Source of the DNA: JALZAA01 sp036005605
Lineage (GTDB): Bacteria; Actinomycetota; Acidimicrobiia; IMCC26256; JACDBD01
DNA length: 16,746 nt
Assembly (NCBI GenBank): GCA_036005605.1
Contig: DASYQJ010000100.1
Coordinates: 1 to 16,746, forward strand
Direction of reading: 5' to 3'
In this document: positions 1 to 6,859 of the stretch, piece by piece
How the letters are laid out: every line of letters begins with the position of its first letter
Numbering within the stretch: position 1 is the first letter of the stretch
Notes under the pieces: model-generated
The model's database searches: none
Told to the model about the DNA's origin: nothing
What the model saw: the letters and a program-made list of their open reading frames with translations, nothing else
Position numbers and translations under genes: made by a program

Positions 1-37
1 GAACGGGTCTGGCGGGAGCGTCGACCGGACCGACCGC

Positions 38-649
38 TCAAGCTGACGCGGCCGGGCCGAGCGGCGGGTGGTCCAGGACGCGGGGCCGGTACTCGACGAG
101 CTGGATGCGGTCGTCGAAGGTGCGGCTGTCGATCATCTCGAGGGCGACGTCGGGATAGCCGTCGTAGACGCGCTCTGCGCCCGTGGCGCCGGTGATCACC
201 GGGAACATCACGACCCGGAAGCGATCGACGAGTCCGGCTCGCAGCAGCGACCGACACAGGCTGAGGCTGCCGATCGTGCTCAGGACACCCGAACCTTCCT
301 CCTTCATCGCCCGGACGGCTTCGGCGGCGTCATCGCGCACGAGGGTGGTGTTGGCCCACGTGAGCGGCTCCTCGAGCGAGGCGGAGAACACCACCTTTGA
401 CGCTGCGGTGAGTCCACCGACGGAGGCCTCCTCATCGGCGCTGAACTCATCCGTTCCCGCTGGGGTCTCGCCGGCGGCGAAGCCCGACATCAACCGGTAG
501 GTGTTTGCTCCCATCAGGTACGTGACCTCGGGTTGTTCATCGAGCCAAGCCAGGTACTCAGGCCCTTGCAAACCCCACCAGCCAGGCCAGCCCTCCCCCG
601 AGGCGTAGCCGTCGAGGGAGGTGATGAAGTCGACGAGCAGTTCTCGCAC
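38..649 (-). CDS. RibD C-terminal / dihydrofolate reductase-like protein
   Basis: A 203-residue soluble protein of the RibD_C/DHFR fold, a family of NADPH-dependent reductases that in actinobacteria mostly have unknown substrates. The N-terminus MRELLVDFITSLDGYAS is the typical first strand plus the SLDGY signature. YLMGANTYRLM (about 44-54) is the usual G-R/N-x-T-Y segment, and GSGVLSTIGSLSLCRSLLRAGLVDRFRVVMFPVI (split around 118-151) is the conserved C-terminal core, with the GS..L...L...GLVDE-like pattern. The start is GTG at 647-649, chosen because AAGGAG lies 6 nt upstream. It is transcribed away from the rest of the cluster and ends close to the window edge. Function beyond a reductase fold is inference; it is not a bona fide riboflavin enzyme because the deaminase domain is absent. 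Confidence 0.88.
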   Translation of the reverse strand: MRELLVDFITSLDGYASGEGWPGWWGLQGPEYLAWLDEQPEVTYLMGANTYRLMSGFAAGETPAGTDEFSADEEASVGGLTAASKVVFSASLEEPLTWANTTLVRDDAAEAVRAMKEEGSGVLSTIGSLSLCRSLLRAGLVDRFRVVMFPVITGATGAERVYDGYPDVALEMIDSRTFDDRIQLVEYRPRVLDHPPLGPAASA

Positions 650-674
650 GGTCGTCTCCTTGTCCTCGGAAGTC

Positions 675-688
675 AGGTAGCCGTACCT
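675..688. promoter_or_regulatory. Short inverted repeat upstream of the RibD-like gene
   Basis: AGGTA-gccg-TACCT, a perfect 5-4-5 inverted repeat, lies 25 nt before the GTG start of the RibD-like gene. It sits where an operator could be. No clear -10/-35 pair is visible here, and a 5-bp arm is easily found by chance, so the role is speculative. The rest of 650-875 shows nothing convincing. Confidence 0.2.
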
Positions 689-875
689 TCGCTACCACGA
701 CAGCACTTGGTTGGACGGGCGGCGAGTCGAGAACTCATCGTCCGCGCGCCGCCGAGTCGGCGATGCGACGTGGCCGCTCCGTACCAACGGTGCCCAACAA
801 GGCACTCGTCGAGGGGCGCGTTCGCGCCACCCGGCTGAGCGGTGGCGGCGTGTGTCCTCCCCGGAGCGCGAGCCG

Positions 876-1370
876 TCAAGGCTGGTTCTGCGCAGCGAGC
901 TCCTGTAGGAATCGCGGCATTCGCCCAGCACCGAAGTCGTAGTAGCGAACCCAGGTCGGGGTGATCGCGACGCGAGCCATCTGGTCGTACATGCGGCGGA
1001 TGTTCTGCTCGAACTCGGCCGCCGCGTCGGCGTCCATCGTTCGCCTCGCGGCAGCGACGTACTCCTTCACCACCCCGTCGACGATCTCAACGCTCGCCCG
1101 CCCGCGTATCGAGAGCGATCGCGCCTGGTCCGGTGTGTTGCCTGCATCGATGGCCAGCGCGACCTCCGGGTGAGTCGACAGCGCCGCGACCTTCGGTGAC
1201 GTGGTGGCCGTGGAGATCACGAACTCGTCGCCCGTCCAGAAGAAGCCGACCGGGATCACCCGCGGTGCTCCGTCGTTGCCGATGTAGGCGAGATGGGCCG
1301 CCGACGTCGAGTCGAGCAGCTCGCGGGCGCCGGTCACGGACAGTTCGGCGTCGATGTCCTGTCGCTCCAT
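876..1370 (-). CDS. Pyridoxamine 5'-phosphate oxidase-fold protein (PPOX/FDOR class)
   Basis: A 164-residue split-barrel flavin-fold protein. The run LLDSTSAAHLAYIGNDGAPR (about 17-36) followed by VIPVGFFWTGDEFVIST is the classic opening of PPOX-class proteins, where a small residue strand is followed by the P-V-x-F/Y-x-W and F-x-x-x-T segments that build the flavin (FMN or F420) pocket. SPKVAALSTHPEVALAID matches the K-x-x-n-l-x-x-x-P-x-V-a-l element. The ATG at 1368-1370 is preferred over the GTG farther upstream because homology starts right after it; GAGGA lies about 11 nt upstream, a loose Shine-Dalgarno. In actinobacteria such proteins are often F420- or FMN-dependent reductases, or bind haem or biliverdin; which applies here cannot be told. 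The tail WVRYYDFGAGRMPRFLQEL is ordinary for the family. Confidence 0.85.
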   Translation of the reverse strand: MERQDIDAELSVTGARELLDSTSAAHLAYIGNDGAPRVIPVGFFWTGDEFVISTATTSPKVAALSTHPEVALAIDAGNTPDQARSLSIRGRASVEIVDGVVKEYVAAARRTMDADAAAEFEQNIRRMYDQMARVAITPTWVRYYDFGAGRMPRFLQELAAQNQP

Positions 1371-1390
1371 GCACGTATTGTTCCTCACAC

Positions 1391-1404
1391 GGTGACGTAT
1401 CACC
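1391..1404. promoter_or_regulatory. Inverted repeat upstream of the PPOX-fold gene
   Basis: GGTGA-cgta-TCACC, a perfect 5-4-5 inverted repeat, sits 20 nt upstream of the PPOX ATG. It is immediately followed by a further GGTG (1406-1409) that could pair with the CACC arm. The position suits an operator over the promoter. Only the repeat is seen; the regulator is unknown and chance is possible. Confidence 0.22.
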
Positions 1405-1613
1405 CGGTGGGCGCCCAATCAACAGAGCGACGCCGATGATGCGCTCGCAGCGGACGACCTACCGTGTGTCCATCAGCACACGTACCCACTGAAGACCAGC
1501 GACCGCACGACATGGTCGACCTTATGACCGCGCGCGATGGCAGGTGGTCGAACTCCCCCTCATCCACGGACGCGGTTCGGAGCTTCCCCTGCCCGCTTCG
1601 TCCTCAAGCGGGG

Positions 1614-1714
1614 TCAGTAGCCCACGTCAGCTGGGCGAGCGATGAGATAGGTGAACACGCCGAGGAGCGGCAAGAAGAGAATGAGATGAACCAGAGAGCC
1701 TTCGAAGCGGCACC
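1614..1714 (-). pseudogene. Frameshifted relic of a PLDc_N membrane protein gene
   Basis: Read on the minus strand from 1714, one frame gives GAASKALWFIS. After a one-base loss (somewhere in about 1670-1690) the next frame gives LILFLPLLGVFTYLIAR and then PADVGY and a TGA at 1614-1616. Together these match residues about 43-69 of the intact PLDc_N-SHOCT protein encoded on the opposite strand at 1789-2178 (GGVAKALWVIF, then VLPYLGVFVYLIAR). Counting from the shared AAG codon to the shared Arg codon gives 68 nt here against 69 nt in the intact gene. The 12 bases CTCGGCGTGTTC are identical in both. The first membrane helix and the SHOCT tail are missing or unrecognisable. The rest of the 418-nt gap 1371-1788 shows no gene I can support. 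Confidence 0.6.
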
Positions 1715-1788
1715 CGGGGCGCGGAAACGAGCGCGCCAGGCCCACGCCGTGGTATGACAATGGCAACGGCAGGCAGAAAGGAAGCACC

Positions 1789-2178
1789 GTGACGCTCGCA
1801 GCAGACTTCGGAAGCGGACAGGTCTTCCTGTCGATTCTCTACTTCTTCCTGTTCTTCATCTGGATCTGGTTGCTCATCGTCGTGTTCTCCGACATCTTCC
1901 GGAGCCGCGATCTCGGTGGGGTCGCCAAGGCGCTCTGGGTGATTTTCGTGATCGTGCTGCCGTATCTCGGCGTGTTCGTGTACCTGATCGCGCGTGGCCA
2001 CAAGATGAGTGAGCACGCGGCGGAAGCGGCCGAAGCGCAGCGCGCCTACATCCGGGGCGTGGCCGGATCCTCGCCGAGCCCCGTCGACGAGCTCGCCCGT
2101 CTGGCGGATTTGAAGAAGCAGGGCGCGATTTCCGACGCCGAGTTCGAGCAGATGAAGGCGAAGATCGTCTCCTCCTGA
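1789..2178 (+). CDS. Two-helix membrane protein with PLDc_N and SHOCT domains
   Basis: A 129-residue protein. Residues about 12-33 (FLSILYFFLFFIWIWLLIVV) and 46-67 (KALWVIFVIVLPYLGVFVYL) are two membrane helices joined by a short charged loop FRSRDLGG, the PLDc_N (cardiolipin-synthase N-terminal) arrangement. A charged, Ala/Glu-rich linker (72-95) leads to a C-terminal SHOCT motif: VDELARLADLKKQGAISDAEFEQ..KAKIV (about 99-127). SHOCT is a short helical motif thought to mediate oligomerisation or anchoring. The start is GTG at 1789-1791, with AAAGGAAG 4-11 nt upstream. It lacks the phospholipase D catalytic domains and so is not an enzyme. It faces the DUF6325-SHOCT-SHOCT-NTF2 run, and a decayed relative lies just upstream on the other strand. 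Precise function is unknown. Confidence 0.85.
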   Translation: MTLAADFGSGQVFLSILYFFLFFIWIWLLIVVFSDIFRSRDLGGVAKALWVIFVIVLPYLGVFVYLIARGHKMSEHAAEAAEAQRAYIRGVAGSSPSPVDELARLADLKKQGAISDAEFEQMKAKIVSS

Positions 2179-2211
2179 CGCGAGCGTCGAGGCGCTGGGC
2201 GGCGTCGCGGC

Positions 2212-2652
2212 TCAGCCGAGGTCGCCGTCGCGCAGCAGCCCGAGTTGGTCGAAGAACGAAAGCTCGTCCCAGTACTGGCGGATCGAGCAGATCCGATCGC
2301 CACGAAACTCCGCGACCGTGATGCCGTGCAGGGTCACGCGCACACCCGTCGGGTCCACAACCTTGCCGTGCGCGACCTCGATCTGACCGGTGTGCGTCAT
2401 GCTGACACTCCACTCCACGCACGCGTACTCGCCGCCAACGTCGAGCGGTGAAACCTCCAGCTCGATGTCGGAGAAGGCGTCGTCGCGACGCTCGAACTCG
2501 TCCATCAGCTCGCTCAGCGAGGCGGTCGACATGGCCGGGGTCCACGCCCGCATGTCCTCGGTGTAGAGGTCGCCTGCAGCGCCGCGGTCGTGCTCGATGC
2601 TGGCGTGTAGGGCCCGCACGAGAGTCGCCGCTCGGGCAGCGTCAGGCGTCAT
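2212..2652 (-). CDS. NTF2-like / SnoaL-like protein
   Basis: A 146-residue protein with the cone-shaped NTF2-like (SnoaL/DUF4440-type) pattern. An N-terminal helix with ALHASIEHDRGAAGDLYTEDMRAWTPAMS (split here around residues 14-42) is the usual helix-loop lining the pocket. It is followed by alternating strands ending in RVTLHGITVAEFRGDRICSI, then RQYWDELSFFDQLGL; the R-x-Y-W-D close is typical. Members may be small isomerases, hydrolases or ligand binders, and the substrate cannot be read off. Its ATG overlaps the stop of the upstream SHOCT gene (ATGA, 2649-2652), so translation is probably coupled and the genes form one operon. It converges on the PLDc_N-SHOCT gene with 33 nt between stops. 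Confidence 0.8.
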   Translation of the reverse strand: MTPDAARAATLVRALHASIEHDRGAAGDLYTEDMRAWTPAMSTASLSELMDEFERRDDAFSDIELEVSPLDVGGEYACVEWSVSMTHTGQIEVAHGKVVDPTGVRVTLHGITVAEFRGDRICSIRQYWDELSFFDQLGLLRDGDLG

Positions 2653-2867
2653 TTGACGTCGTCATCGAGGTCAAGCATCTTCGCCTTCGCCGCCGAGAAC
2701 TCGTCGTCAGTCAGCACCCCGGACCGATGGAGGTCGGCGAGCTCCCTCACCTGGGCCATCGGGTCACGACCGGACCGAGCCACGCGGCGCGTGGACGCGT
2801 ACGCCTGTCGGAGCTGCTCGTTGTACGCGTCCTGCAGCTCTCGACTCCTGGGGAGCGCGTACGGCAT
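2649..2867 (-). CDS. Small SHOCT-domain protein (second of a tandem pair)
   Basis: A protein of about 72 residues with an N-terminal amphipathic helix (PRSRELQDAYNEQLRQAYAS) and a C-terminal SHOCT motif, VRELADLHRSGVLTDDEFSAAKAKML, split by a basic linker. It has no membrane helix. The start is uncertain. ATG 2865-2867 is chosen because the preceding residues (LFLLRPRQTW) look unlike the family, but a GTG at 2898-2900 would leave only 17 nt to the upstream SHOCT stop; neither has a good Shine-Dalgarno. It overlaps the next gene by 4 nt (ATGA). SHOCT proteins are generally uncharacterised, so a shared complex with its SHOCT neighbours is an inference from context only. Confidence 0.75.
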   Translation of the reverse strand: MPYALPRSRELQDAYNEQLRQAYASTRRVARSGRDPMAQVRELADLHRSGVLTDDEFSAAKAKMLDLDDDVK

Positions 2868-2917
2868 CCAGGTCTGACGAGGGCGAAGGAGAAAGAGCAC
2901 GCTTCGCTACGGCTGGC

Positions 2918-3178
2918 TCACGACGCGAGGATCTTGGCCTTCTGCGCTTCGAACTCGGCGTCGGTGAGGATGCCCTGCGCCTTCAGGTCGGCCAGGTCCT
3001 TCAACTGCGAGACGGTGTCGGTGGCGGCTGCCGGCGCCGGTGGTGCCGCCTGGGCGTACTGCTGCTCGTCTTGCTGGGCCCAACGATTGGCCTGCCGCCG
3101 GGAAACGCGATTGGAGACTGCGGTGGCAGTTCCGGCGACGACCGCGGTACGGGCCATACCTCGTAGGAGTCCGGGCAT
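2918..3178 (-). CDS. Small SHOCT-domain protein (first of a tandem pair)
   Basis: An 86-residue protein. Residues 1-30 contain a weakly hydrophobic, Arg-flanked stretch (MARTAVVAGTATAVSNRVSRRQ), which is common in actinobacterial SHOCT proteins. An Ala/Pro/Gln linker follows, then the C-terminal SHOCT motif, LKDLADLKAQGILTDAEFEAQ..KIL (about 59-85). The start is ATG 3176-3178, with AAGGAGG 9 nt upstream. It lies 23 nt downstream of the DUF6325 gene and upstream of a second SHOCT gene, so all are probably co-transcribed. The SHOCT cores of this protein, the next one and the PLDc_N protein are plainly paralogous (LADL..G.L/I.D.EF...KAK). Molecular role unknown. Confidence 0.83.
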   Translation of the reverse strand: MPGLLRGMARTAVVAGTATAVSNRVSRRQANRWAQQDEQQYAQAAPPAPAAATDTVSQLKDLADLKAQGILTDAEFEAQKAKILAS

Positions 3179-3201
3179 CGGTCATGTCCTCCTTCGGCGT
3201 A

Positions 3202-3633
3202 TTACTTGTCCGTCGCGTCGAGCGACGCGAGCAGAGCGTCCTGCGGGATGTAGCCGGCCGCCACGAGCTCCGCTCCGCCTCGCCGCAGTGCCTGCGTGAA
3301 GGGAGTCGCCCATCGGTTCTCGAAGATCAGGATGCCGGCGGACGAACCGGGATCGATGACCGACGCGGCGTCGGCGAGATCGCTGTCATCGAGGAGCCCC
3401 GACGACGCGCCCTCGAACACGGCGAGGTCCATCCGACCATCGCGATCGAGGTCGCTGAGCTCGACGGCGCGAATCGAGCCGTCCTCGTCCCGGGTAACGA
3501 ACACCAGGTCGAGGATCCGGATCAAGCCCCGATCGACGAGGTCGACGAGGATCGGGAAGCCCTCGCCGGTCATCTTGTTCCCGGGGAACTGAACGACCAG
3601 GTAGCTGATCGGCCCCAACGCTTCGTCCGCCAT
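3202..3633 (-). CDS. DUF6325 family protein
   Basis: A 143-residue protein that I match to DUF6325 by its opening LGPISYLVVQFPGNKMTGEG and by the order of segments: ILVDLVDRGLIRILDLVFV, then R-DEDGSI-AVELSDLD, then an acidic loop (GLLDDSDLADAASVIDPGS), GILIFENRWATPFTQALRRGGAELVA (in two parts) and the Ile-Pro..A end. The family has no assigned function; a stress- or membrane-related role like that of DUF1269 proteins is only a resemblance. ATG 3631-3633 has AGGAG 9 nt upstream and starts exactly at the family N-terminus, so longer upstream extensions are rejected. It is the first gene of the presumed DUF6325-SHOCT-SHOCT-NTF2 operon. Confidence 0.8.
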   Translation of the reverse strand: MADEALGPISYLVVQFPGNKMTGEGFPILVDLVDRGLIRILDLVFVTRDEDGSIRAVELSDLDRDGRMDLAVFEGASSGLLDDSDLADAASVIDPGSSAGILIFENRWATPFTQALRRGGAELVAAGYIPQDALLASLDATDK

Positions 3634-3820
3634 CTGCCGACACTCCTGTGCTCGAATGATCCGGAGTCCTCGGACGTGAGTCTCGCGCGCACACCGGGGC
3701 GGGGTGGGAGCATGGGACCGGGAGGGGTCGAACCTCCTCCGCCCTCTGTCGGACCTCGTGACGCGCCGTACGTTTGCATCGCGTTGCACACACTCGCCGG
3801 CACCCGGCCGACCTCCGTCG

Positions 3821-5209
3821 TCACGTGGGTTGCGCTTGTTGGGCTGGAAGCCGCGTCGTGGCGCCGAGGCCGATGAATGCGATGACTGCGAGGACGATCA
3901 TCGAGGCGGCGTAGGAGGTCTTGCTGAGGCTGGAGACGAGGATGGTGCCGGCTACGGCAGTGCCGAGCGACGACCCGAGGTTGGAGATAGAGCGCGACAG
4001 TCCCGAGATCTCACCTTGGAGACTCTCGGGGAATGCGGATTGCACGACGTTGACGGACGGGGTGAGCATGGCGCCGAGGCCGAGGCCGATGAACAGGAGG
4101 CCGGGCGCGAAGGCCCAGGCGGTCGGTGATCCTTTGACGAGAGCGAGCAGAACGGCGATACCCGCGATCGTCATGCCGAAGCCCGACATGATCAGCGCCC
4201 GTTGCGTGTACTTCTTGGCGAGGCGTTCGGCCGCGAGCGACGACGCCAAGATGCCTGCCGTCGCAGCCGTGAAGATCACGCCGGTTTCGATGGCGTTGTA
4301 GCCACGAACGACTTGGAGGTACGCGGACACGACGAAGGCCGTACCCATGAGCACCAGCCATTGCACGTTCTGGGTGACGAGCCCGAGGTTCGACGTCCGG
4401 TTGCGGAACAGTCCGGTGGACAGCAACGGCTCCTCGCCCCTGCGTTCTCGGGCGCGAATGTGGACGAAGAACAAACTGAGGACCGCGCCGCCGAGGAGCA
4501 ACAGGACCGCCATGAGCACGAAGTTGTTGTCGGCGGACAGCACGCCCATGACGACGAACACGAGCCCGGCGGCTGACAACACCGCTCCTGCCGTGTCGAA
4601 TGCACGGCCCGGGTCCGCCGCGACCGGGTCGACGATCCCGCGACTCAACCAGACGATCAGGGCAATGATCATCGCTTGGAACACGAACGCGGCCCGCCAG
4701 CTAATCGCCGTCGTGATGAGCCCCCCGATGAGCGGTCCCGCCGCAGCGCCGACCCCGCCCATGCCAGTGATGACACCGAAGGCCCGCGCCCGCGACGTCA
4801 CGTTGTCGAAGAGCATCGTCGTGAGGATGTAGACGGGCGGGATCAACAACGCCGTGCCGACACCCTCAAGAATGGAATTGCCCGCGATGAGCACACCGAG
4901 ACCGGGAGCCACTGCGCTCATCAACGCGCCGATGCCATAAATGACGAGGCCGATGTTGAAGCATCGCTTGCGGCCCCACCGATCCGTCAGCTTCCCGCCC
5001 GGGATCATGAGCGCAGCCATCACCAGCAAGAACACGGTGATCGCGATCTGCACCCCGTGCACGGTCGTATTCAAGTCGTGACTGATGTCGGTGATCATCA
5101 CGTTCATGTTCGAGCCCGCGAAGCTGCAGATGAACTGCGCGAGCGCGAGCGGAACAAGGATCCGCCGCAGCGAACCGGGCGACCGTCCTACGCCGACACC
5201 CTCAACCAT
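3821..5209 (-). CDS. MFS drug-type exporter (DHA/EmrB-QacA-like)
   Basis: A 462-residue, very hydrophobic protein with at least twelve membrane segments, in the range of 12-14-helix drug:H+ antiporters. MFS motif A is clear between helices 2 and 3 (GGKLTDRWGRKR, residues 71-82). The antiporter motif C is also clear (GGVGAAAGPLIGG, about 151-163), and it is characteristic of exporters. The second half has AIETGVIFTAATAGILASS and a terminal GLSRSISNLGSSLGTAVAGT typical of EmrB/QacA. The substrate is unknown. ATG 5207-5209 is chosen because GAGGA lies about 10 nt upstream; an ATG at 5228-5230 and longer ORFs have no family-like N-terminus. It stands alone, divergent from the YihY-type gene, with no adjacent regulator. 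Confidence 0.9.
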   Translation of the reverse strand: MVEGVGVGRSPGSLRRILVPLALAQFICSFAGSNMNVMITDISHDLNTTVHGVQIAITVFLLVMAALMIPGGKLTDRWGRKRCFNIGLVIYGIGALMSAVAPGLGVLIAGNSILEGVGTALLIPPVYILTTMLFDNVTSRARAFGVITGMGGVGAAAGPLIGGLITTAISWRAAFVFQAMIIALIVWLSRGIVDPVAADPGRAFDTAGAVLSAAGLVFVVMGVLSADNNFVLMAVLLLLGGAVLSLFFVHIRARERRGEEPLLSTGLFRNRTSNLGLVTQNVQWLVLMGTAFVVSAYLQVVRGYNAIETGVIFTAATAGILASSLAAERLAKKYTQRALIMSGFGMTIAGIAVLLALVKGSPTAWAFAPGLLFIGLGLGAMLTPSVNVVQSAFPESLQGEISGLSRSISNLGSSLGTAVAGTILVSSLSKTSYAASMIVLAVIAFIGLGATTRLPAQQAQPT

Positions 5210-5390
5210 GCGACATCGTCCTCGTTCCATGCCCGCTAGCGATCCGAGCGCTTCCCGGCGACGGACGCGCGGGAACGCATAATGCCCGTTCTCGAGTGGG
5301 GCGGGCGACCGGCCAGGATCACTTGCACCGTTGCCGCGGAGTCGCGACTGATGGGCCCCTACGAGGACAATGGGGATCGAACGCGGTATG

Positions 5391-5490
5391 GGCCGTGGGC
5401 TCGCCACGGCCTCCTAGCATCCTGCCGGCGCCGAAATTGGTGCGTCTCGCCTTCGATCACTCCCGCTGCGCGTCAGCGGTCTAGGAGGCC
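5391..5490. repeat. Inverted repeats in the 368-nt gene-free gap between exporter and YihY-type genes
   Basis: Two structures are visible in the gap 5210-5577. GGCCGTGG (5391-5398) pairs perfectly with CCACGGCC (5404-5411) around a 5-nt loop. GGCCTCCTAG (5408-5417) is a perfect inverted repeat of CTAGGAGGCC (5481-5490), 63 nt away. The two share bases 5408-5411, so in RNA they would compete. They could belong to the leader of the YihY-type gene. No U-tract follows, so a terminator is not supported. No gene, tRNA or clear promoter is seen in the gap. Confidence 0.3.
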
Positions 5491-5577
5491 CGGTGCGGAC
5501 CGCACGCAGGAGCGTCGTGAGGCGGGGAAGGCGCAAGGATTCGGCGAGCGATTCTCTGTGGACGGGGGGTTGAGCCG

Positions 5578-6603
5578 ATGTCGGGATCCGGATGGGTTCG
5601 CACGGCGGGGAGAAGGCTCGAGCCCTGGCGGGGGCGCGTGGATGCCGTCCGTGCGTCAGCCGAGCGGACGATCGTGTGGCGAGTCTGGGAGCGGTTGCTG
5701 GAGATCGAATTCGTCGACCGGAGCGTGGCGTTGGCGGCGAAGGCGTTCGTCTCGTTCTTTCCAGTCGTCATCGTCGTCGCTGCGCTCGCGCCGTCGAGCA
5801 CTCGCAGCTCGATCTTCACGACGATCACGTCACGGTTCGGTTTGAGCGGCAGGTCGCTGGCCACGGCCCGGCAGGCGTTCGCCTCATCCGATGATGTTCG
5901 CCGGGCCACCGGGCTGGTTGGCATCGTGTTCACGGTCTTCTACGCGACGTCGTTCTTTACGGCGTTGCAGCGCGTGTATCTCCGGGCGTGGCGGCGACCA
6001 CCACGAGGCAACATCACCAACTACGTCCGCGGCCCGACCTGGATGCTCGGCGTCCTGGCGTACTTCGCCCTGGTGGGTGGCGTTCAGACCCTGCTCGGCA
6101 GCGGGCTCGGCACGGCGGCGTTCCTGCTCGTGAGCTTTGCGGGTTCGATCGTCCTGTGGTGGCTGACCGCGTGGCTGATGCTGCTCGGCCAGGTGCGCCG
6201 GCGGATCGTCCTCGCCTCCGGCGTCATCACGGGGATCGCCCTGACCGCCTACGCCGCGTCGGCGACGGCGTGGATGCCCGGCATCGTCACCCGCAACCAA
6301 CACCAGTACGGGTTCTTCGGGGTCTCGCTGGCCCTGGTCACCTGGTTCAGCGGCGCCGCGATCTGCATCGTCGTCGGAGCGTGCGCGGCACCCGTGCTCG
6401 CAGAAGATCCGGGGCCGATCGGCCGGTGGGTGCGCGGTCGCTCGCCGTCAGTGCTCGTACCGGGCGCCGCCCCCGCCCTGCCGGCCCCACCCGGGCGGCC
6501 GCGCCTCGCCGACGCCCTCGGGCCCAGCGAAGACGACGACGACATCCCGCCGCGATCGCCGCCCGGCGACTCCTCGCAAGCCCCCGATACGTCACGCCGT
6601 TGA
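5578..6603 (+). CDS. YihY/BrkB-family inner-membrane protein
   Basis: A 341-residue protein with a cytoplasmic N-terminus (about 50 residues), then about six hydrophobic segments between 55 and 285, as in YihY/UPF0761 (formerly RNase BN) proteins. Family signs are VALAAKAFVSFFPVVIVVAA (cf. A-Y-x-x-x-x-x-F-P), the loop LQRVYLRAWRRPPRGNITNY, in which an R-R-P segment precedes the long helix pair, and YGFFGVSLALVTWFSGAAIC near the end (cf. Y-G-x-l-g-x-x-i-x-x-l-l-W). After about residue 290 comes a Pro/Ala-rich then acidic tail (EDDDD) with no domain I recognise. ATG 5578 has a GGGGGG run 8 nt upstream. Function of the family is unsettled; a transporter or envelope role is inference. It converges on the tRNA gene. 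Confidence 0.8.
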   Translation: MSGSGWVRTAGRRLEPWRGRVDAVRASAERTIVWRVWERLLEIEFVDRSVALAAKAFVSFFPVVIVVAALAPSSTRSSIFTTITSRFGLSGRSLATARQAFASSDDVRRATGLVGIVFTVFYATSFFTALQRVYLRAWRRPPRGNITNYVRGPTWMLGVLAYFALVGGVQTLLGSGLGTAAFLLVSFAGSIVLWWLTAWLMLLGQVRRRIVLASGVITGIALTAYAASATAWMPGIVTRNQHQYGFFGVSLALVTWFSGAAICIVVGACAAPVLAEDPGPIGRWVRGRSPSVLVPGAAPALPAPPGRPRLADALGPSEDDDDIPPRSPPGDSSQAPDTSRR

Positions 6604-6659
6604 AGCAGCAACACCAGGCGAACGGAAGGTTGCAAAATGGTTGCAAGCCCGGATGCAGC

Positions 6660-6688
6660 GAGGCCCCGAACTCGTCGTCCGGGGCCTC
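6660..6688. terminator. Bidirectional hairpin between YihY-type gene and tRNA-fMet
   Basis: GAGGCCCCG (6660-6668) and CGGGGCCTC (6680-6688) form a perfect 9-bp stem with an 11-nt loop. It lies downstream of the tRNA 3' end (minus) and of the YihY-type gene (plus), where both transcripts should stop. Neither side has a good U-tract (only short T runs on the plus side), so it may act as an actinobacterial U-less terminator or RNA 3' stabiliser. Confidence 0.5.
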
Positions 6689-6702
6689 TGACCTGCTTTC
6701 CT

Positions 6703-6779
<77 letters not shown>

Positions 6780-6784
6780 TACCA

Positions 6785-6790
6785 AAGTTA
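6785..6790 (-). promoter_or_regulatory. Extended -10 element of tRNA-fMet
   Basis: On the minus strand TG-G-TAACTT (TG at 6792-6793, TAACTT at 6785-6790) matches an extended -10 box TGnTANNNT. It ends 5 nt before the first tRNA base (6779), so transcription would begin at or near the mature 5' end. No convincing -35 hexamer is seen 16-18 nt further upstream. Confidence 0.4.
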
Positions 6791-6859
6791 CCAGAGGGCT
6801 CCTGACCTGCGGCTGGGCGGGCCGCAGCGGAACAGCGAGCGCTTCGCGATGATGGGCGC

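Noticed and set aside
1464..1757. Plus-strand ORF of 97 codons in the gap before the PLDc_N-SHOCT gene
   Set aside because: Low-complexity composition, no ribosome site of note and no motif. It overlaps the pseudogene relic on the opposite strand.
3714..3737. tRNA-like T-arm on the minus strand: GGAGG-TTCGACC-CCTCC with CGGTCCC after it, in the gap between DUF6325 and the MFS gene
   Set aside because: The T-stem and loop are perfect, but no matching acceptor 5' strand (GGGACCG on the minus strand), anticodon arm or CCA follows. At best it is a tRNA remnant or a chance fit.
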